The position numbers and the translations under genes were made by a program. This document shows, piece by piece, positions 12,001-23,436 of a stretch of 64,000 nt of DNA; position 1 is the first letter of the stretch, and each line of letters begins with the position of its first letter. Under the pieces are notes generated by a model. The model worked only from the letters and a program-made list of their open reading frames with translations. It was not told the DNA's origin and ran no database searches. The DNA is taken from NCBI RefSeq assembly GCF_023159225.1, contig NC_063162.1, forward strand, positions 93,142,880 through 93,206,879. The letters run 5' to 3'. This DNA is from Perognathus longimembris pacificus. Lineage: Eukaryota > Chordata > Mammalia > Rodentia > Heteromyidae.

Positions 12001-12666
12001 ACGTGTTCCCCCATTTATTGTTTTGGCTACTAACGACTCTCAGTTTTCCCAGGTTCAAATGATTCATCCGTGCCCTAGGAGAGCAATAGGATTGATAATC
12101 GCGATCGTGTTGGCAATCATTGCTTCAGTGGCTTCCGCTACCACAATCGCTATATCGTTGTCCCAGAGCGTGTCCACCATGCATCAGATAAACCAGCTCA
12201 TCCCTCAGCTGTCGTCCATAGAGCTGCAGCATCTGCAGGTTGCAATGATCTTAAAGGAGGTCTTCTTCTGCTCCAACAACAAATAGACTTGCTCCAAGAA
12301 TAGATTACATTTTTTCTGCTGCAACAAGGAGGACTGTGCAATGCTATGACTACTTCTGTCTGTCAGCTTTCCACTCCCGTGCCCAATGTCACTGAACTTA
12401 GTGAATACATCCAAGGCCCTTGGTCCCTTAAGTACTTAAACTTTACCCAGTGCTTGCTGCATGTTATTACTCACCTAAATCAGACCACTATACAGCTTAT
12501 TCCTGTTGCCTTCTTTTTAGAAGATGTGCTTAAAAAGCTACAGCAATGGTTTTCGCCATCCTCTGTGGTTATCTGGGGAGGCCTTGTGCTATTAGGGCTA
12601 TTCTTCTGGGAATTATTAAGTGCCTGCATTCACGGCAGAAATGCCTCCAACAACGGGTCACCATAA
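12001..12666 (+). pseudogene. Endogenous retrovirus env transmembrane-subunit remnant, broken
   Basis: Only the end of the surface subunit and the transmembrane subunit remain. A basic CPRR cleavage-like site precedes a hydrophobic, Ala/Ile-rich fusion-peptide-like segment starting at 12083. A Gln/Leu-rich helical region follows. A Cys-x7-Cys motif lies at 12337-12363, then a membrane segment (about 12560-12625) and a short tail ending at a stop, 12664-12666. A frameshift lies near 12240-12280 and a TAG at 12301-12303 interrupts the frame, so no protein is made. CX7C rather than CX6CC suggests a class II (beta-like) env. gag, pol and most of the surface subunit are absent. Confidence 0.85.
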
Positions 12667-12679
12667 TGATGGTCCTTTT

Positions 12680-12697
12680 AAAAGAAAAGGAGGAATT
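12680..12697 (+). other. Retroviral polypurine tract
   Basis: The purine run aaaagaaaaggaggaa lies directly before the LTR start TGTGGG, the expected place for the plus-strand primer. It confirms the orientation of the env remnant and LTR. Confidence 0.85.
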
Positions 12698-13046
12698 TGT
12701 GGGTAGAGTTGGTCAGGTCTGGTTGAGCAAGTTGGAGTAGCAGTAGAAGCACACTTCCTGCTCTTGGAGACGTAGCCCACAGGCATGTCTGCCCGGCTTG
12801 CCAGCCACGATCTTCCCACGCTCCCCACACTCCCCTGGGGGACCAATAGGTGCTCACCACTAGTGCCTTACATCAACTCCCCACTAGGTGATTGGCTGGG
12901 TAGGACTCAGGAGGTGGGGGTTGCTGGGGGCTATATAATTCCTGATCTGCGCAACAATAAATGAGACCTGCTTCAAGCTTGTCCTCCCGGTGTGTGTTCC
13001 TGTGCCAGCGTTCACGTTTACCTCCTGCTGGAGATCTAGCCCTGCA
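12698..13046 (+). mobile_element. 3' LTR of the env-bearing ERV
   Basis: 349 bp from TGTGGG to CCTGCA (TG...CA ends). A TATA box (tatataa) is at 12932-12938 and AATAAA at 12956-12961, so the R region is short. No matching 5' LTR occurs in the window, so this is the right end of a truncated provirus. I see no target-site duplication because the left end is missing. Confidence 0.85.
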
Positions 13047-13125
13047 GTATGTCTTTGTGCAATGTAGCTAGGAGCACTGTGGTCTTTCCTTGTAATTGTG
13101 ATCAGTTCTTCTCCTACTCACCTAT

Positions 13126-13631
13126 CCTGTATTGCCTGCTTGCGATTGACTGTCCTAGAGTGATAAGAAAATGTCTAATTGGAAGGTAGACAGGCATGAG
13201 CATCAAGTAGTCATGCTTAGGAACCGTTTTCTCTTCTCTGCTTTAGTTACATTTGAAAAGGTGAGACTAAGTTGACTCCATTTGGAATCTGACAAAATAC
13301 CTGCCTATCTCACATTGGTTGTTTATTTTTCAGCTGTTTCTTTATGGTTCCTCATTGACAGGATAAGCTTTGTCCTAGTAGGTATCTCATTCTTGCTGGG
13401 ATGAGATGACTCAGTTGATCTGATCTCATGTTGGCTGAGATGATATCCAGTTCAATCTTTCCCAGTAATACCACTTTCAGTCTAATTTAAGCAACAAGGA
13501 GGGCTTACCTAGAATCCACTAAGTTTGAAAGCTAATCTTGACAAGTACTTGTAAGGTCCATCCTCTGTGGAACAGCAACTGCTTAAAGATAAAATCTTCA
13601 ATGATGGGAGACTGAGAACAGCCCAATTAAG
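13126..13631 (+). repeat. Inverted-repeat arm 1 (506 bp)
   Basis: Near-identical, in reverse complement, to 27983-28705 once the SINE there is removed. By eye only about 6-8 mismatches and no net length change are found over 506 bp. It starts cctgtattgcctgct and ends cagcccaattaag; homology ends sharply at a (GGA)n tract. In the arm 2 direction it carries an AATAAA. I do not recognise the family: it could be a solo LTR of a young element or a duplicated genomic segment. Confidence 0.92.
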
Positions 13632-13740
13632 AGGAGGAGGAGGAGGAGGAGGAGGAGGAGGAGGAGGAGGAGGAGGAGGAGGAGGAGGAGGAGGAGGAGG
13701 AGGAGGAGGAAGAGGAGGAGGAGGAGGAGGAGGAGGAGGG
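13632..13740. repeat. (GGA)n microsatellite
   Basis: About 36 GGA units with one AGA interruption. It begins exactly where arm 1 homology stops. The G-rich strand is a candidate for quadruplex formation. Confidence 0.97.
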
Positions 13741-14990
13741 ATGAGCTGGTGAGAGATGAGGCAGTGTCACAAGGTACGTGGTCTTTTATGTGGGGGTCCT
13801 TTTGGTGGGGATCCTGCAGTCCTTTCATAAGCATAGATTTGGGTGCATGCACTTAAAAATAGATTGTAACCTAGGCTTTCTAACTCCAAAATCTCTCCAT
13901 CATTTGATTGTTTTTAAAATGTTAGTTCCTGTCAACCTGGCTGTAGTGAGACTACCTTAAAAACAAACAACAAAAGCTATTTTCTGAATATTATTTCTTT
14001 CATGAAAATGGCTGTGATACTATTTCTTTCTCCAGCAACTCTGTATTCTTTTGGTTTAATTCTTTTGGTTTAAAGCAAAAAAAATGGTACTTGTCTGAAT
14101 TTCCAAATCTTCAAAGCATTAAGTTGGGGTAATCAAGGGGAATGAGTCCTTCGTGCAGTTAGGAGTTTGTGTGAGTGTGACACAATTCTTCATGTGGTTT
14201 GTGGGAGTTGGTCACTCTTCATGTGGGCCCAATCTGACTTAATTGTGGACTCAACATGAGCACAACCTGTAAAAACCTTCCTTGGAGTGGAACTGTGTTT
14301 TTAGAAAAGAATGTTAGTGTAAGAGCCTGGTGTATTTCCCCTTGTGTTTATCAGCTAAATCAGCATGCACTGTACCATTAGGCCTTGACAAGAAGGCATA
14401 GAGAAAAATTCTAAAGGAGCCAAGTTAAGAGCATCTGTCCTTAGTGTCCTTCAGTCTACATGAAGAATATTAAACATAACACATAGATAGTGTTAAAGTC
14501 AGTAACAGACTGATGAGTCATTTGGTGAGCCACTGTCATTTACATTTTGCAGGAATAAACTGAATAATTGAGTCAGTGCCTACCAATTGAATAGGCTTGC
14601 TCAGAGATCTCAACTCTGAAGAGTAGAGGACATTTTCTTTTTTCTAGTTCTGTGTTTGACGTTGTTGATTAGATAGAAGTGCGTTCTGCCCCCAAGTATC
14701 AGCTTTGGATGATTCTACCTATTTCTAGACAATTGTGGTTACTATAATTTTCATGCACACAATTTAATCAAAGGCTCAAAATTTCTCTTGCTGTCTTAGA
14801 ATAGGAAAAGGGAGAGAATAAAAGGAGAAAAGAAGCACCTCTCCTACTTACCTCACCCTGGTTCCTAGTTGGTCTGCTGCTCTTAAGTCTTTCCAGGGTA
14901 CTATGCTTGTCCTCTGGCACTAAGGTATGTTCTCCCCACTGCTTAGTTCTCTGCTTCTGGAAATGCATTTTCCAAGACCCACAATCCGTG
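13741..14990. other. No gene seen
   Basis: Unique-looking DNA. A 14-bp doublet, attcttttggttta-like, sits at about 14046-14073. No repeat family recognised. Confidence 0.5.
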
Positions 14991-15007
14991 CCCCCCCCCC
15001 CCCCCCC
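14991..15007. repeat. Poly-C run
   Basis: 17 consecutive C, followed by gccgcc. Length is prone to sequencing error. Confidence 0.9.
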
Positions 15008-15631
15008 GCCGCCAACCAGTCTTAGCTTAGCTTCCTGTTGCTACAAGCTAGGTTATGGCCAGCACTTTGCTAACTGCTTTCTAGGCTGAATTAGTATGAA
15101 AGACAGCCGGAGCTCAGCTGATTTCTTGCTCTCTTGTTGGTCCTTAGGATCTCAATTACCTTTCCCACTTCAATCTCTTTCACCATGTGTTCTTTTCATT
15201 CCTCTTTTTGCCTCCTATGTTTGTAGTCCAAAGCTAAGCATATATATCTACAAATAGCATCTTTGCTTGCAGAAAGACCCTGATGGAATTATGTCCAGCC
15301 TCTTTTAAGACTATCATAGAAGAAATAATACCCTCTCCACTTGGAGAAGTGATCCCCTTTCATGCGGTCTTCAAAATCAATGTCTGTACCCTTTTCTTGT
15401 ATGTCATTTTAATCACATCTCTGTGATTAGAATCAATTCCAGAGCCTAAAATTCTTTTGCCCATGGTATCATAACAGACCAATTTAAAACCTATTGGATG
15501 CATCTAACTATCAGAACTGCAAACTTCCTGGTGTTTTTAATGGGCACTTAAAATTGAGATTGTGTATACACGAGAAGTCTTGGTGAGACTGATTGTGGCA
15601 AACCAAGTTTTCCATCCTTAAGTCTTGGTGA

Positions 15632-15798
15632 GGGCTGGGAATGTGGCTCAGTGGTAGGTTCAATTCCTCAGCACCACATAAACAGAAAAGCTGGAATTGG
15701 CACTGTGGCTCAAGAGGTAGAGTTCTAGCCTTGAGCAAAAAGGAGCCAGGGACAGTGCTCAGGCCCTGAGTTTAAGGCCCAGGACTGGCCAAAAAGAA
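15632..15798 (+). mobile_element. IDL-Geo SINE with internal deletion
   Basis: The left monomer jumps from the A-box (ctcagtggtag) directly to the B-box (gttcaattcctc), losing the usual spacer. The right monomer is complete. A 9-bp target duplication aagtcttgg flanks it at 15620-15628 and 15799-15807. Confidence 0.9.
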
Positions 15799-15807
15799 AA
15801 GTCTTGG

Positions 15808-16560
15808 CAAGTATGGCTTTCCAATTAAAGGTGGTGTTGACATTCCCTTTAAAATATGCAGAAACTTCTATTATAGCTGTGGACCTGGATAATTGTTGCA
15901 AGAAAATTCCCTTCCACATCCCGTTAATGCTGGTGAAAATGACATGCTCACATGAACGGAAAAAAAAAGGCAGAGGCCCTTTTGCTTTCTCAGCTTTGGT
16001 CTCTGAGAAGTGAGCCTAAACAATACCGAGGCTTTCTTCTGTAAATGAGTCATATAGATGTGTGTAATGAACTTGCTTTCTATTCCTTCATTTCCAGAAC
16101 AAATGAAAGCAGATACTACATGTGGTTATTTTTGTTGTTGTCTTATTTTTTAAAGGAATTCATAAAGCTGAAGCTTTTTTTGTTGTTGTTGTGGCTTAGC
16201 TGGCCCTGGTTTGGTTGTACAAATGAAATTTAGCTGGAGAGAGAAATTTTTCATCTGTGAAAATGAGAAACACACCAACTCTTCAACATTAGAGAAATGA
16301 AAGAAAAGAATTTGTTGCAGAGATAGTAAAGTGTTATGGTGACCAGATTGATTTAAAAAAATAAAACCTGTTGGATATGTACAAGCAGATTGTCATGGGA
16401 AGAACTTGGGATAAATCTGTGGTCTGTCATTTCAGTTTTAAAATTCTGATGAATCCTATTTTGTTCTCTAAATTGTACCCCAAAAAGGACAGTTTTTTTT
16501 TCTTTTAGAAGCTTTAGTTTGTTACATTTAGGTTTCTGAGTCATTTTGGATTAACTTTTT
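15808..16560. other. No gene seen
   Basis: Unique-looking sequence with short A- and T-runs and a (tgt)n patch near 16180. Short frames here have no recognisable product. Confidence 0.5.
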
Positions 16561-16582
16561 TTTATATGTGATGGTTTCTTTT

Positions 16583-16797
16583 CTTTTTTGCCAGTCCTGG
16601 GCCTTGGACTCAGGGCTTGAGCACTGTCCCTGGCTTCTTTTTTTTTTTTTTTTTTTTATCAAGTCTAGCACTCTGCCACTTGAGTCACAGTGCCACTTCT
16701 GGCTGTTTTCTATATATGTGGTGGTGGGGAATTGAACCCAAGGCTTCATGTGTATATGAGGCAAGCACTCTTGCACTAGGCCATATTCCCAGCCCCC
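16583..16797 (-). mobile_element. IDL-Geo SINE
   Basis: Read in reverse, full length. The right monomer has an expanded T-run (about 16637-16657), breaking the usual gagcaaaaagaagcc part. Flanks tgtgatggtttctt and tgtgatggattctt form a slightly diverged target duplication. Confidence 0.9.
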
Positions 16798-16929
16798 ATT
16801 ATGTGATGGATTCTTGTTGCATTTTTTTGGTAAGGATACTCAGTTCTTTAGTGACATTTATTAAAATGATTACCTTCTCTCATTGAATTTTCCTGGCACC
16901 TTTTTAAACGAAAAAAATGAATTGGCTAA

Positions 16930-17436
16930 ATGTACACAGATGTCTATTTTCAGTTCTATTCATTTGTATGCATATTTCTAAGCTATAGTATCTTGTCCCT
17001 CTGGCTTTATAATAAAGACTTGAACTCATGTACAGTAAGTACTGCCATTTATACATCTTTCAACATAGAATATTAAATATTCTTGGGATTAGAAAAGCAC
17101 AACAGTATTAAATATTCTCAGGATTAGAAAAGCAAAAATTAAAAAAAATTGTGTATCCATGTTTTTCCTACCTATCGTACTTTAAAGCAGTTTCACAAAG
17201 TGTTGAATAGACAGTAGCTATTCCTTATTCCTGAAAGTTAGGGCTGAGTTTGTGGATGTTTTCTGTATCTATTGAACCTATTGGGTGTCATAATTGTTAA
17301 ATAATAGGATTTAACTGTGGTAAAACACTAAACCAATTTTGTGTGCCTAGGGTCACGCCAAGGTGGCTGAGTATCTAATTGCATTAAGTTTGCTACAATT
17401 TATGTTAAGGAATTTTGTATGCATGATTATAAAAAA
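16930..17436 (-). mobile_element. LINE-1 ORF2 fragment, diverged
   Basis: In reverse orientation, ttctatt.catttgtatgcatatttct...agctatagtatcttg and gatgttttctgtatctattgaac correspond to L1 ORF2. A 35-bp tandem duplication lies inside. Confidence 0.6.
17071..17138. repeat. 35-bp tandem duplication
   Basis: tattaaatattct..ggatt followed by agaaaagca occurs twice, at 17071 and 17106, with two mismatches. Confidence 0.9.
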
Positions 17437-17437
17437 T

Positions 17438-17440
<3 letters not shown>

Positions 17441-17473
<33 letters not shown>
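17441..17473. repeat. (GT)n microsatellite
   Basis: About 16 GT units at the tail side of the adjacent minus-strand B1-dID-like SINE. Confidence 0.97.
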
Positions 17474-17474
<1 letters not shown>

Positions 17475-17705
17475 ATTTGTTCCTGTCCTGAGGCTTGAAC
17501 TCGGTGTCTGGGTTCTATCCCTGAGCTTTTTTGCTTGACTAGCATCCTACCACCTGAACCATAGCTCTACTTCAGGCTCTTTTGGGTGGTTAATTGAAGG
17601 TAAAAGTCTGAGAGGATTTCCTACCCGGATTTACTTTGAATTATGATCCTCAGATCTCAGTCTTCTAAACATCTTAAGTCTGAAGGTGTGAGCCACTGAT
17701 TCTTT
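17474..17705 (-). mobile_element. B1-dID-like SINE, diverged
   Basis: In reverse, the 7SL-like head (ctcagatctcagtctt, gtgtgagccactgattct) is at the right end and the tRNA-like part (accacctgaaccatagctct) at the left. Confidence 0.75.
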
Positions 17706-18349
17706 TCTGTTGTTTTTGTTTCGTATTAGGGAAATGAGGTCCTGTGGAATGAATAAAAGTGTCTTTTCTGTTTGAGTATATATGAAGGGTTTGAGTATAT
17801 ATGACATTACTTCTAAGTGTTTGGCAAAATTCACAAATTAAACAATTAAGATGACCTCTAATGGTGTCAGGCAGATACAGGTTATGTAATTCAGTCAGGA
17901 AGATGGGCTTTGCCATAAGATTCTTCCCCTTGCCCCTTCGTTTTCAACCATAAAATCCTACCAGGAGGTTTTCCTATATCTCTCATGGCTATTTATGGGT
18001 CACATGATTTTTACCTAGTTGCAAGAGACTAGGAAATCAAGCAGCAAAATTATTATGACAGGCACTCAGTCTAATCATATCATATCACTTGAGTTTTGGC
18101 ACATTGCTTTCCTATGGAATAATGTATAAGGGTGAATATTAGGCCATATTTTATGTAACATGAGCAAAAGAAATAATGCTGTTATACTTGAGATATTTTA
18201 TTTGTTAATGACATGTTTAATCTAAAGATGTATGAATCATAAGATGATGGAAGGAATGCAAATCTTCTAGGTTCATAAACCTTTATTTTGAAGCTAGGAT
18301 GAGCTGGCACCATGCCACATATAGAACATGTCAGGAAGCTCATGCCCCT

Positions 18350-18450
18350 AGGCTCCATTTTAGAGATAGGGAAAGTGAGTTGAAGGAATTAGTAATGAAA
18401 ATCTCACAGCCATGATAGATCTTCTGGCAAGCCAAGTGTGGAGTGAACAA
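18350..18450 (-). mobile_element. MIR-like SINE fragment
   Basis: tccattttagagatagggaa followed by gtgagttgaagg and ctcacagcc follows the reversed MIR core. Confidence 0.55.
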
Positions 18451-18493
18451 AATTTCTAAATGTGTTCCTACAACTTAACATAGTCATGCTCAA

Positions 18494-18676
18494 CACAATG
18501 TTGCCTAGCCCTAGCTCACATTAGAATCACCTAGGGAATGCTACTAACTAGAAATTCTTGGCACCCGCCCTATACCACCTGAACCAGATCCCTGGGGTTG
18601 AGACCCAGGAATCAGTATTGTGTTTAAAAACAAACAACAAAGAATAATAAAATAGCTAAGGTTGAGAACTGTGGGT
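18494..18676 (+). mobile_element. MER5-like DNA transposon (hAT-Charlie, non-autonomous)
   Basis: cacattagaatcacctaggg near the left end, a central ccctggggttgagacccagg, and a right end with aaggttgagaactgtgg match the MER5A layout from memory. About 180 bp, near the family length. Confidence 0.75.
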
Positions 18677-19489
18677 TGCTTAACACACTTGAGGTACAGT
18701 TATTTGAGTTGTTCAATCAGGGTGAGCCATAACCTGTCGCTTCCCAAGCATTCAGTCCATGTGATATTTCATGACCTGAAAGCAAATGCCGGCACCTTTA
18801 TGTCTGTCTTGAAGTCTTATCACGTGCCATCATCTTCTCTAGCTATTTTGTCTTCATTTTCCACTGAGTCATGCTGGCAAAGGTACTTATTTCATGTTGG
18901 AACTTAGTCCTTCTCTTAGTTGTCTCAGTGTTTCATTTAGTTTTGTGGTCATGGGCACAACCTGTAAGTTTATAATAATGCAAGTCATTGTGAAACTTAA
19001 AACATGATCTCTTGTAATCCTTCAGTTAAAAAAAATAGGGTTTTTATTTCTGAAGTATGCTATCCTTTCTCCAACAGATTAATTGACAGAAAAGAGAACA
19101 AAGTGAGGGGACTAGTCACTGGATGAGAAATAGGTGAGGGCTGACACTAGATCTCTGACTTGTAAAAATGACAGTTGAATCACTTAGGGCTTTTATTTAT
19201 TTTAAATAATGAGTAGGCAAAAGTAACTTACTGTGTGTAAAAAGCTCAATTCATACATTTTAAAGGAACAGAGACTAATTTTGTCACACCTGTCCTTGTG
19301 CATACAAAAATCTTATTTGCTTTTAGGTAAATAAGGAAAGGACCAATTCTGTCTATATAGTATGACCTGTAATAAATGGCCTAAATAGGCTGTCATCCCA
19401 GCATTATCCTTTACTCAAACCTTAAGGAGATAAATTGCTTTATGTGGCCTTTGATTTATCATCTCTGGCCCTCACAAATCTTTTTCTGA

Positions 19490-19490
<1 letters not shown>
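18677..19490. other. No gene seen
   Basis: Unique-looking. An 81-codon frame (18662-18907) has no recognisable product. Confidence 0.5.

Positions 19491-19519
<29 letters not shown>
19491..19519. repeat. (TG)n microsatellite
   Basis: About 14 TG units. Confidence 0.95.
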
Positions 19520-19520
<1 letters not shown>

Positions 19521-19621
19521 CTTAAAAAAAGTATATCATAATCGTTCTTGTTTCAAGCAATGCTGCTTTGCTAGTATGAATTTTTTTTTCTAGCTATAGA
19601 CTATGGAAAACTGCCCAATCC

Positions 19622-19717
19622 CTTTTGTTGTTGTTGTTTGTTTTGATTCAGGAATGGGACCTAACACTTTTGTTCATTGGCTGGCACCCTACCGACTGAG
19701 CCATGCCCCCAACCCAT
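19622..19717 (-). mobile_element. ID-like tRNA-derived SINE monomer
   Basis: Reverse complement begins gggttgggggcatggctcag (A-box) and has a degenerate B-box (taggtcccattcctg), then a (CAA)n-rich tail, seen here as ttgttgttgttg at the left. Confidence 0.75.
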
Positions 19718-19719
19718 TG

Positions 19720-22400
19720 CCTAACTCTTGAGTTTATCTCTAAAGTAAAGATAAATTTATTTACAGATTAATGTTTAGCAAGGCCTCGGGAATTAAAAAG
19801 GGGCAATTTATTTGAAACCCTTCCTATGAAGTATAGGATGCAGTAGGGGGCCAGTAAATTTAATTTATCTTATTTTCCCCTTTCCTTTTCCTCAATCAAA
19901 ATATATTACCTGGAAGAAATTGATACATTTTCTGATATTCATGCATAAGGGTCATTGGTCACATTCAGTGCTATGTTAGTGTAGGTGGCAGTGGAGCTCT
20001 AGCCCTTCTCTTAACCAAGGAAGTTGGGATCTAGACCAGCAGCAAAAGATGTCTGTTTGGAGAAGTTAGGCTGCATTTTTATGTGAATTATTAGAAAGAA
20101 GTAACCATTGAGAGAACAGAAAAATCTAGCCTTTGGCTATGTAGTTTCCCAGCAGAGGAGAATCAACGTATCATGCTTCTGGCTGGTACATGTGAGATAA
20201 TCTATGCCACAAACATTTTACAGGCACTAATCCTCTGATATTGGGCAGGAGTTCTGTGTTTTAGTGGCACTGCATTCACGGGCTGGTACAAAGAAAGCCA
20301 GGGAGTCTGTCCATTCTGCTCTCTCATGGTCTTGTGGGCACACCTTGTTTACAAAAGGAGATTTAGATTTCATGATCCTGTAGAATTTGACATAGAGAAA
20401 TTCAATGTAAATATTTACAAAGATGGGCTTGCAGCATTATTTAGAGATTACTAAGATTGACCTTGTACCACTTTAATGAAGTTTATTGTTGTTAATGGAA
20501 TAACATTATACATGATTTAAATATTAAGAAACTGCCGTTAGATTTCTGGTAAATATTTAACATTTGTGAATCAGACAACAGAAATAGGCCACATTTTTTT
20601 ATTTGGCTTGAAGCCAGTCCTAAGAAATTCAGATTTTTGTCCTGTGGAATTGAACCCCTGAGACTGTGTCTTTGTCAGCACTCTTGGGTATGTGATGCAG
20701 GTTCCTAAGATTAGTTCGGTCCATTTTTCTGACTTACCTGTAGAAGTGTAGTCTTTGGCTCCTACAGCTTCTTTGAAGATAGCACTGTGTTAAGACTTAG
20801 TTTGGTGTTGATTCTGCATGATTACTTTTAGCTCTTAAATAGCCTGAAGGCTGTGATAAGTTGATGTCACAGTGGCCCAAAATATTGGCATATGACTTCA
20901 AACAAAAGATCAAAGCTGATTTCCAGAACAGTTCCAAGTATGTTTTGTAACTGCTAGAAAAGAACATCAAACATTCATGATTCATAAACAGTGTCCACAT
21001 CACAAGAAAGTAGTAAGAGGTTTGGTACTTGAAATCATTAATCCACCTATGTTGATAGGCCCTGTTAACTAGATGAATTGGTTAATTGACTGATCTCTGC
21101 TTTTTGTTTCATAGTCCTTGTGCAGAGATACCAAATGTGATGTTCTATCATTCTGCATGATGCAGTCTAAACATTGCCTAAGAACTGTTTATCATGCTTG
21201 ATGTATCACTCCTCTGGTATATTATTAATTTCTTCTTGAGAATTTCTGTCAAAGCAAACATTTACACAAAGAGCGGGATCCCCTTTTAGCTGCAGGATCG
21301 AGCAAGTTGTACCAAAAGTAGATATGACTGTCCACGTTCCCAAGACCTTAATCACTGTATGAATGAGCCAGGAGGAAGTTGGCTGCACAATATATCTTGC
21401 TAACTCTATTGCAAAGCGATATATGTGGTTGAAATAGAAGGGATACCCTATGATTCCTGCCCCCCCCATTCTATTTACCATTTTTTTTAGTAAAAAAGAC
21501 AAACTTCATGTATTGGAAAACACTGAGACAAAGGCGAGACCAAGAAATGGGAGGTTAACAAAGTTTTCCACAAGAATTCTCAAACTCACCCACACAGGAA
21601 GTCTTTCTCAATTGCTGCCTGCTCATGGAAATACTTTTCACCTGCCTTTCCAAATCCTTGGCACTAATATCTGGGATATATTAAGCAATCCAGAAAGTTT
21701 ATTCATAAACTTTACTTGACTAAAGTAATAAGTGAAAATAGAAATCCATGTTACTTCTCTCTTCTCCCCAAAAGTCAAGTTTTGAAATGCCAAATGTTTT
21801 GCATCCTACTTAGAGGAAGTATGTTATTCAAACTTAGTATATTGACTCATACACTTCATATTAAGGCTAATCAAGTTCCAAGAAATTAAGGATCCCTACA
21901 GATATACAACTTGGCTCTGAATTTGAACTCAGAAATTTGTTTACACAGTCCATTTGGAAAGTAAATAGAAATAAATGAAGGTAAGTTCATTTCTTTCAAG
22001 CATCACTGGATTTAGGAAAAAGCTCTGGGCATGCTGCATGTCCTTGCTGAAATTCAATACTGGTCCTTCTCAATCATTTGGGGTGAGTTCTACTGGTTTT
22101 AGCTTTTGCCAGGGATGTAATACCAAGGCATATCTTGGTATCAGGTGAGGAATACCCTTGCTCTTTGAACTGAACATGAACTCATGACCACATTCTAATT
22201 CTTGGAAGACACTTACATTATTTTGATTCTACTTTGAGTCAGAAATGTTGGAAATACTTTAAAAAATTAAAATATACACTTGAATACACTAAAAGTAAGG
22301 AAGACAGACACATCAAGAAGTAAAAATATAAAAAGAAAAAGATTAAAAGAAGAACAAAGGAGAGGTCTCTTGTTACCATATCTTACAGTTTGTTTCAATC
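19720..22400. other. No gene seen; one unexplained 98-codon frame
   Basis: Mostly unique-looking DNA. A minus-strand frame at 21206-21502 (starts MSFLLKKMVN) has mixed, protein-like composition, but I recognise no family, no splice context and no promoter. It is treated as chance. Confidence 0.5.
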
Positions 22401-22404
22401 TTCA

Positions 22405-22645
22405 GGAATGTTGGGGGGGGGGGAGGGTAAAGAACTAGAGAGGAAAAGGATGTAAAGGTGTAGCAGTAGAACTGACTGGATACTGATAAAAGTGACCTAT
22501 ACAACTCATGGGTGGAGATGGGCAGGGACTGGAGAGAGCATAGGAAGAGGAGGCATTGTATGAAAGGCAATTATTCATTACCTGACTTCTGTAATTGTAA
22601 TCCCTCTGTACATCACCTCTATAATAACAGTAAATTAATTAAAAA
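22405..22645 (+). mobile_element. LINE-1 3' UTR, 5'-truncated
   Basis: It shares with the other L1 tails in this window the G-rich tract, an aactcatgggtggagatggg segment and the terminal order cattacctgact, tgtaat, ccctctgtacatcacct, aataacagtaaatt. Confidence 0.8.
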
Positions 22646-22689
22646 ACTAAAATATTTATGGTCTGAAGAAATTAGACTAACAGCTATTT

Positions 22690-22806
22690 TACTCAGTGTG
22701 ATTACTTAGAAAGGCAAAGGCAAAGTTCAACCAAATAAACACCAGGAAACAGGTGGGTTGGGATAAAGAGAAGAGGGGTAGACAAATGAAGAGAAAGAAT
22801 GCAGTC
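22690..22806 (+). mobile_element. L1 3' UTR-like segment, duplicate A
   Basis: tagaaaggcaaaggcaaagt to gacaaatgaagagaaagaat is repeated at 23331-23436. It continues at 23053 after a SINE insertion. Confidence 0.6.
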
Positions 22807-22821
22807 AAGAATTCAATGTTT

Positions 22822-23037
22822 GGGCTGGGGATATAGCCTAGTGGCAAGAGTGCCTGCCTCGGATACACGAGGCCCTAGGTTCGATTCCCCAGCATCACAT
22901 ATACAGAAAATGGCCAGAAGCGGCGCTGTGGCTCAAGTGGCAGAGTGCTAGCCTTGAGCGGGAAGAAGCCAGGGACAGTGCTCATGCCCTGAGTCCAAGG
23001 CCCAGGACTGGCCAAAAAAAAAAAAAAAAAAAAAAAA
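22822..23037 (+). mobile_element. IDL-Geo SINE, full length, young-looking
   Basis: Intact start gggctggggatatagcctag, right monomer with the diagnostic gagcgggaagaagcc, and about 23 A tail. A perfect 15-bp target duplication aagaattcaatgttt lies at 22807-22821 and 23038-23052. Confidence 0.97.
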
Positions 23038-23069
23038 AAGAATTCAATGTTTAACCTACAAAATTAAAA

Positions 23070-23330
23070 AAAGCAAAAACATTGTAGTATATATACACAG
23101 TGGAATTTTGCTCATCCATTAGAATGATTTGTACCAGTTGTTAAGAAATAGAAAGACCTTGGAAAAATTTAAGTAAGTCAAGCCCAGAGAGACAAAAGGA
23201 TGTGTGTGTTCCCTTAATGTGGAAGCTAGAATTAGTTTCCAAATTTATAAGAAAATTTATTGGGTGGTATGTGAATGTATAGAAATAAACTGAAATATGG
23301 TAGATTCAAGGGAGAACTCAACACAATTCC
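23070..23330 (+). mobile_element. LINE-1 ORF2 C-terminus / 3' UTR
   Basis: gtatatatacacagtggaat then tttgctcatccattag and later aagtaagtcaagcccagaga follow the L1 ORF2 C-terminal coding text. Broken by stops. Confidence 0.7.
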
Positions 23331-23436
23331 TTAGAAAGGCAAAGTTCAACAAAATAAAACACAAGGAGGCAGGTACTAAAAAGGGGAGAGGGGTGGGGTG
23401 GGTGAAGGGGAAAGAAATGGCCAAATGAAGAGAAGG

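Noticed and set aside
12001..12666. Possible intact or domesticated env gene
   Set aside because: A frameshift, an in-frame stop and loss of the surface subunit and signal peptide rule out a functional product.
13598..13852. Poly-Leu and poly-Gly open frames on the two strands
   Set aside because: Pure by-products of the (GGA)n microsatellite; no coding context.
21206..21502. 98-codon minus-strand frame, protein-like composition
   Set aside because: No recognised family, splice signals or promoter; single moderate-length frames are expected by chance in 64 kb.
22822..23037. Possible tRNA-Ala gene (A-box, B-box)
   Set aside because: Part of a SINE with A-tail and target duplication; the cloverleaf is not maintained.
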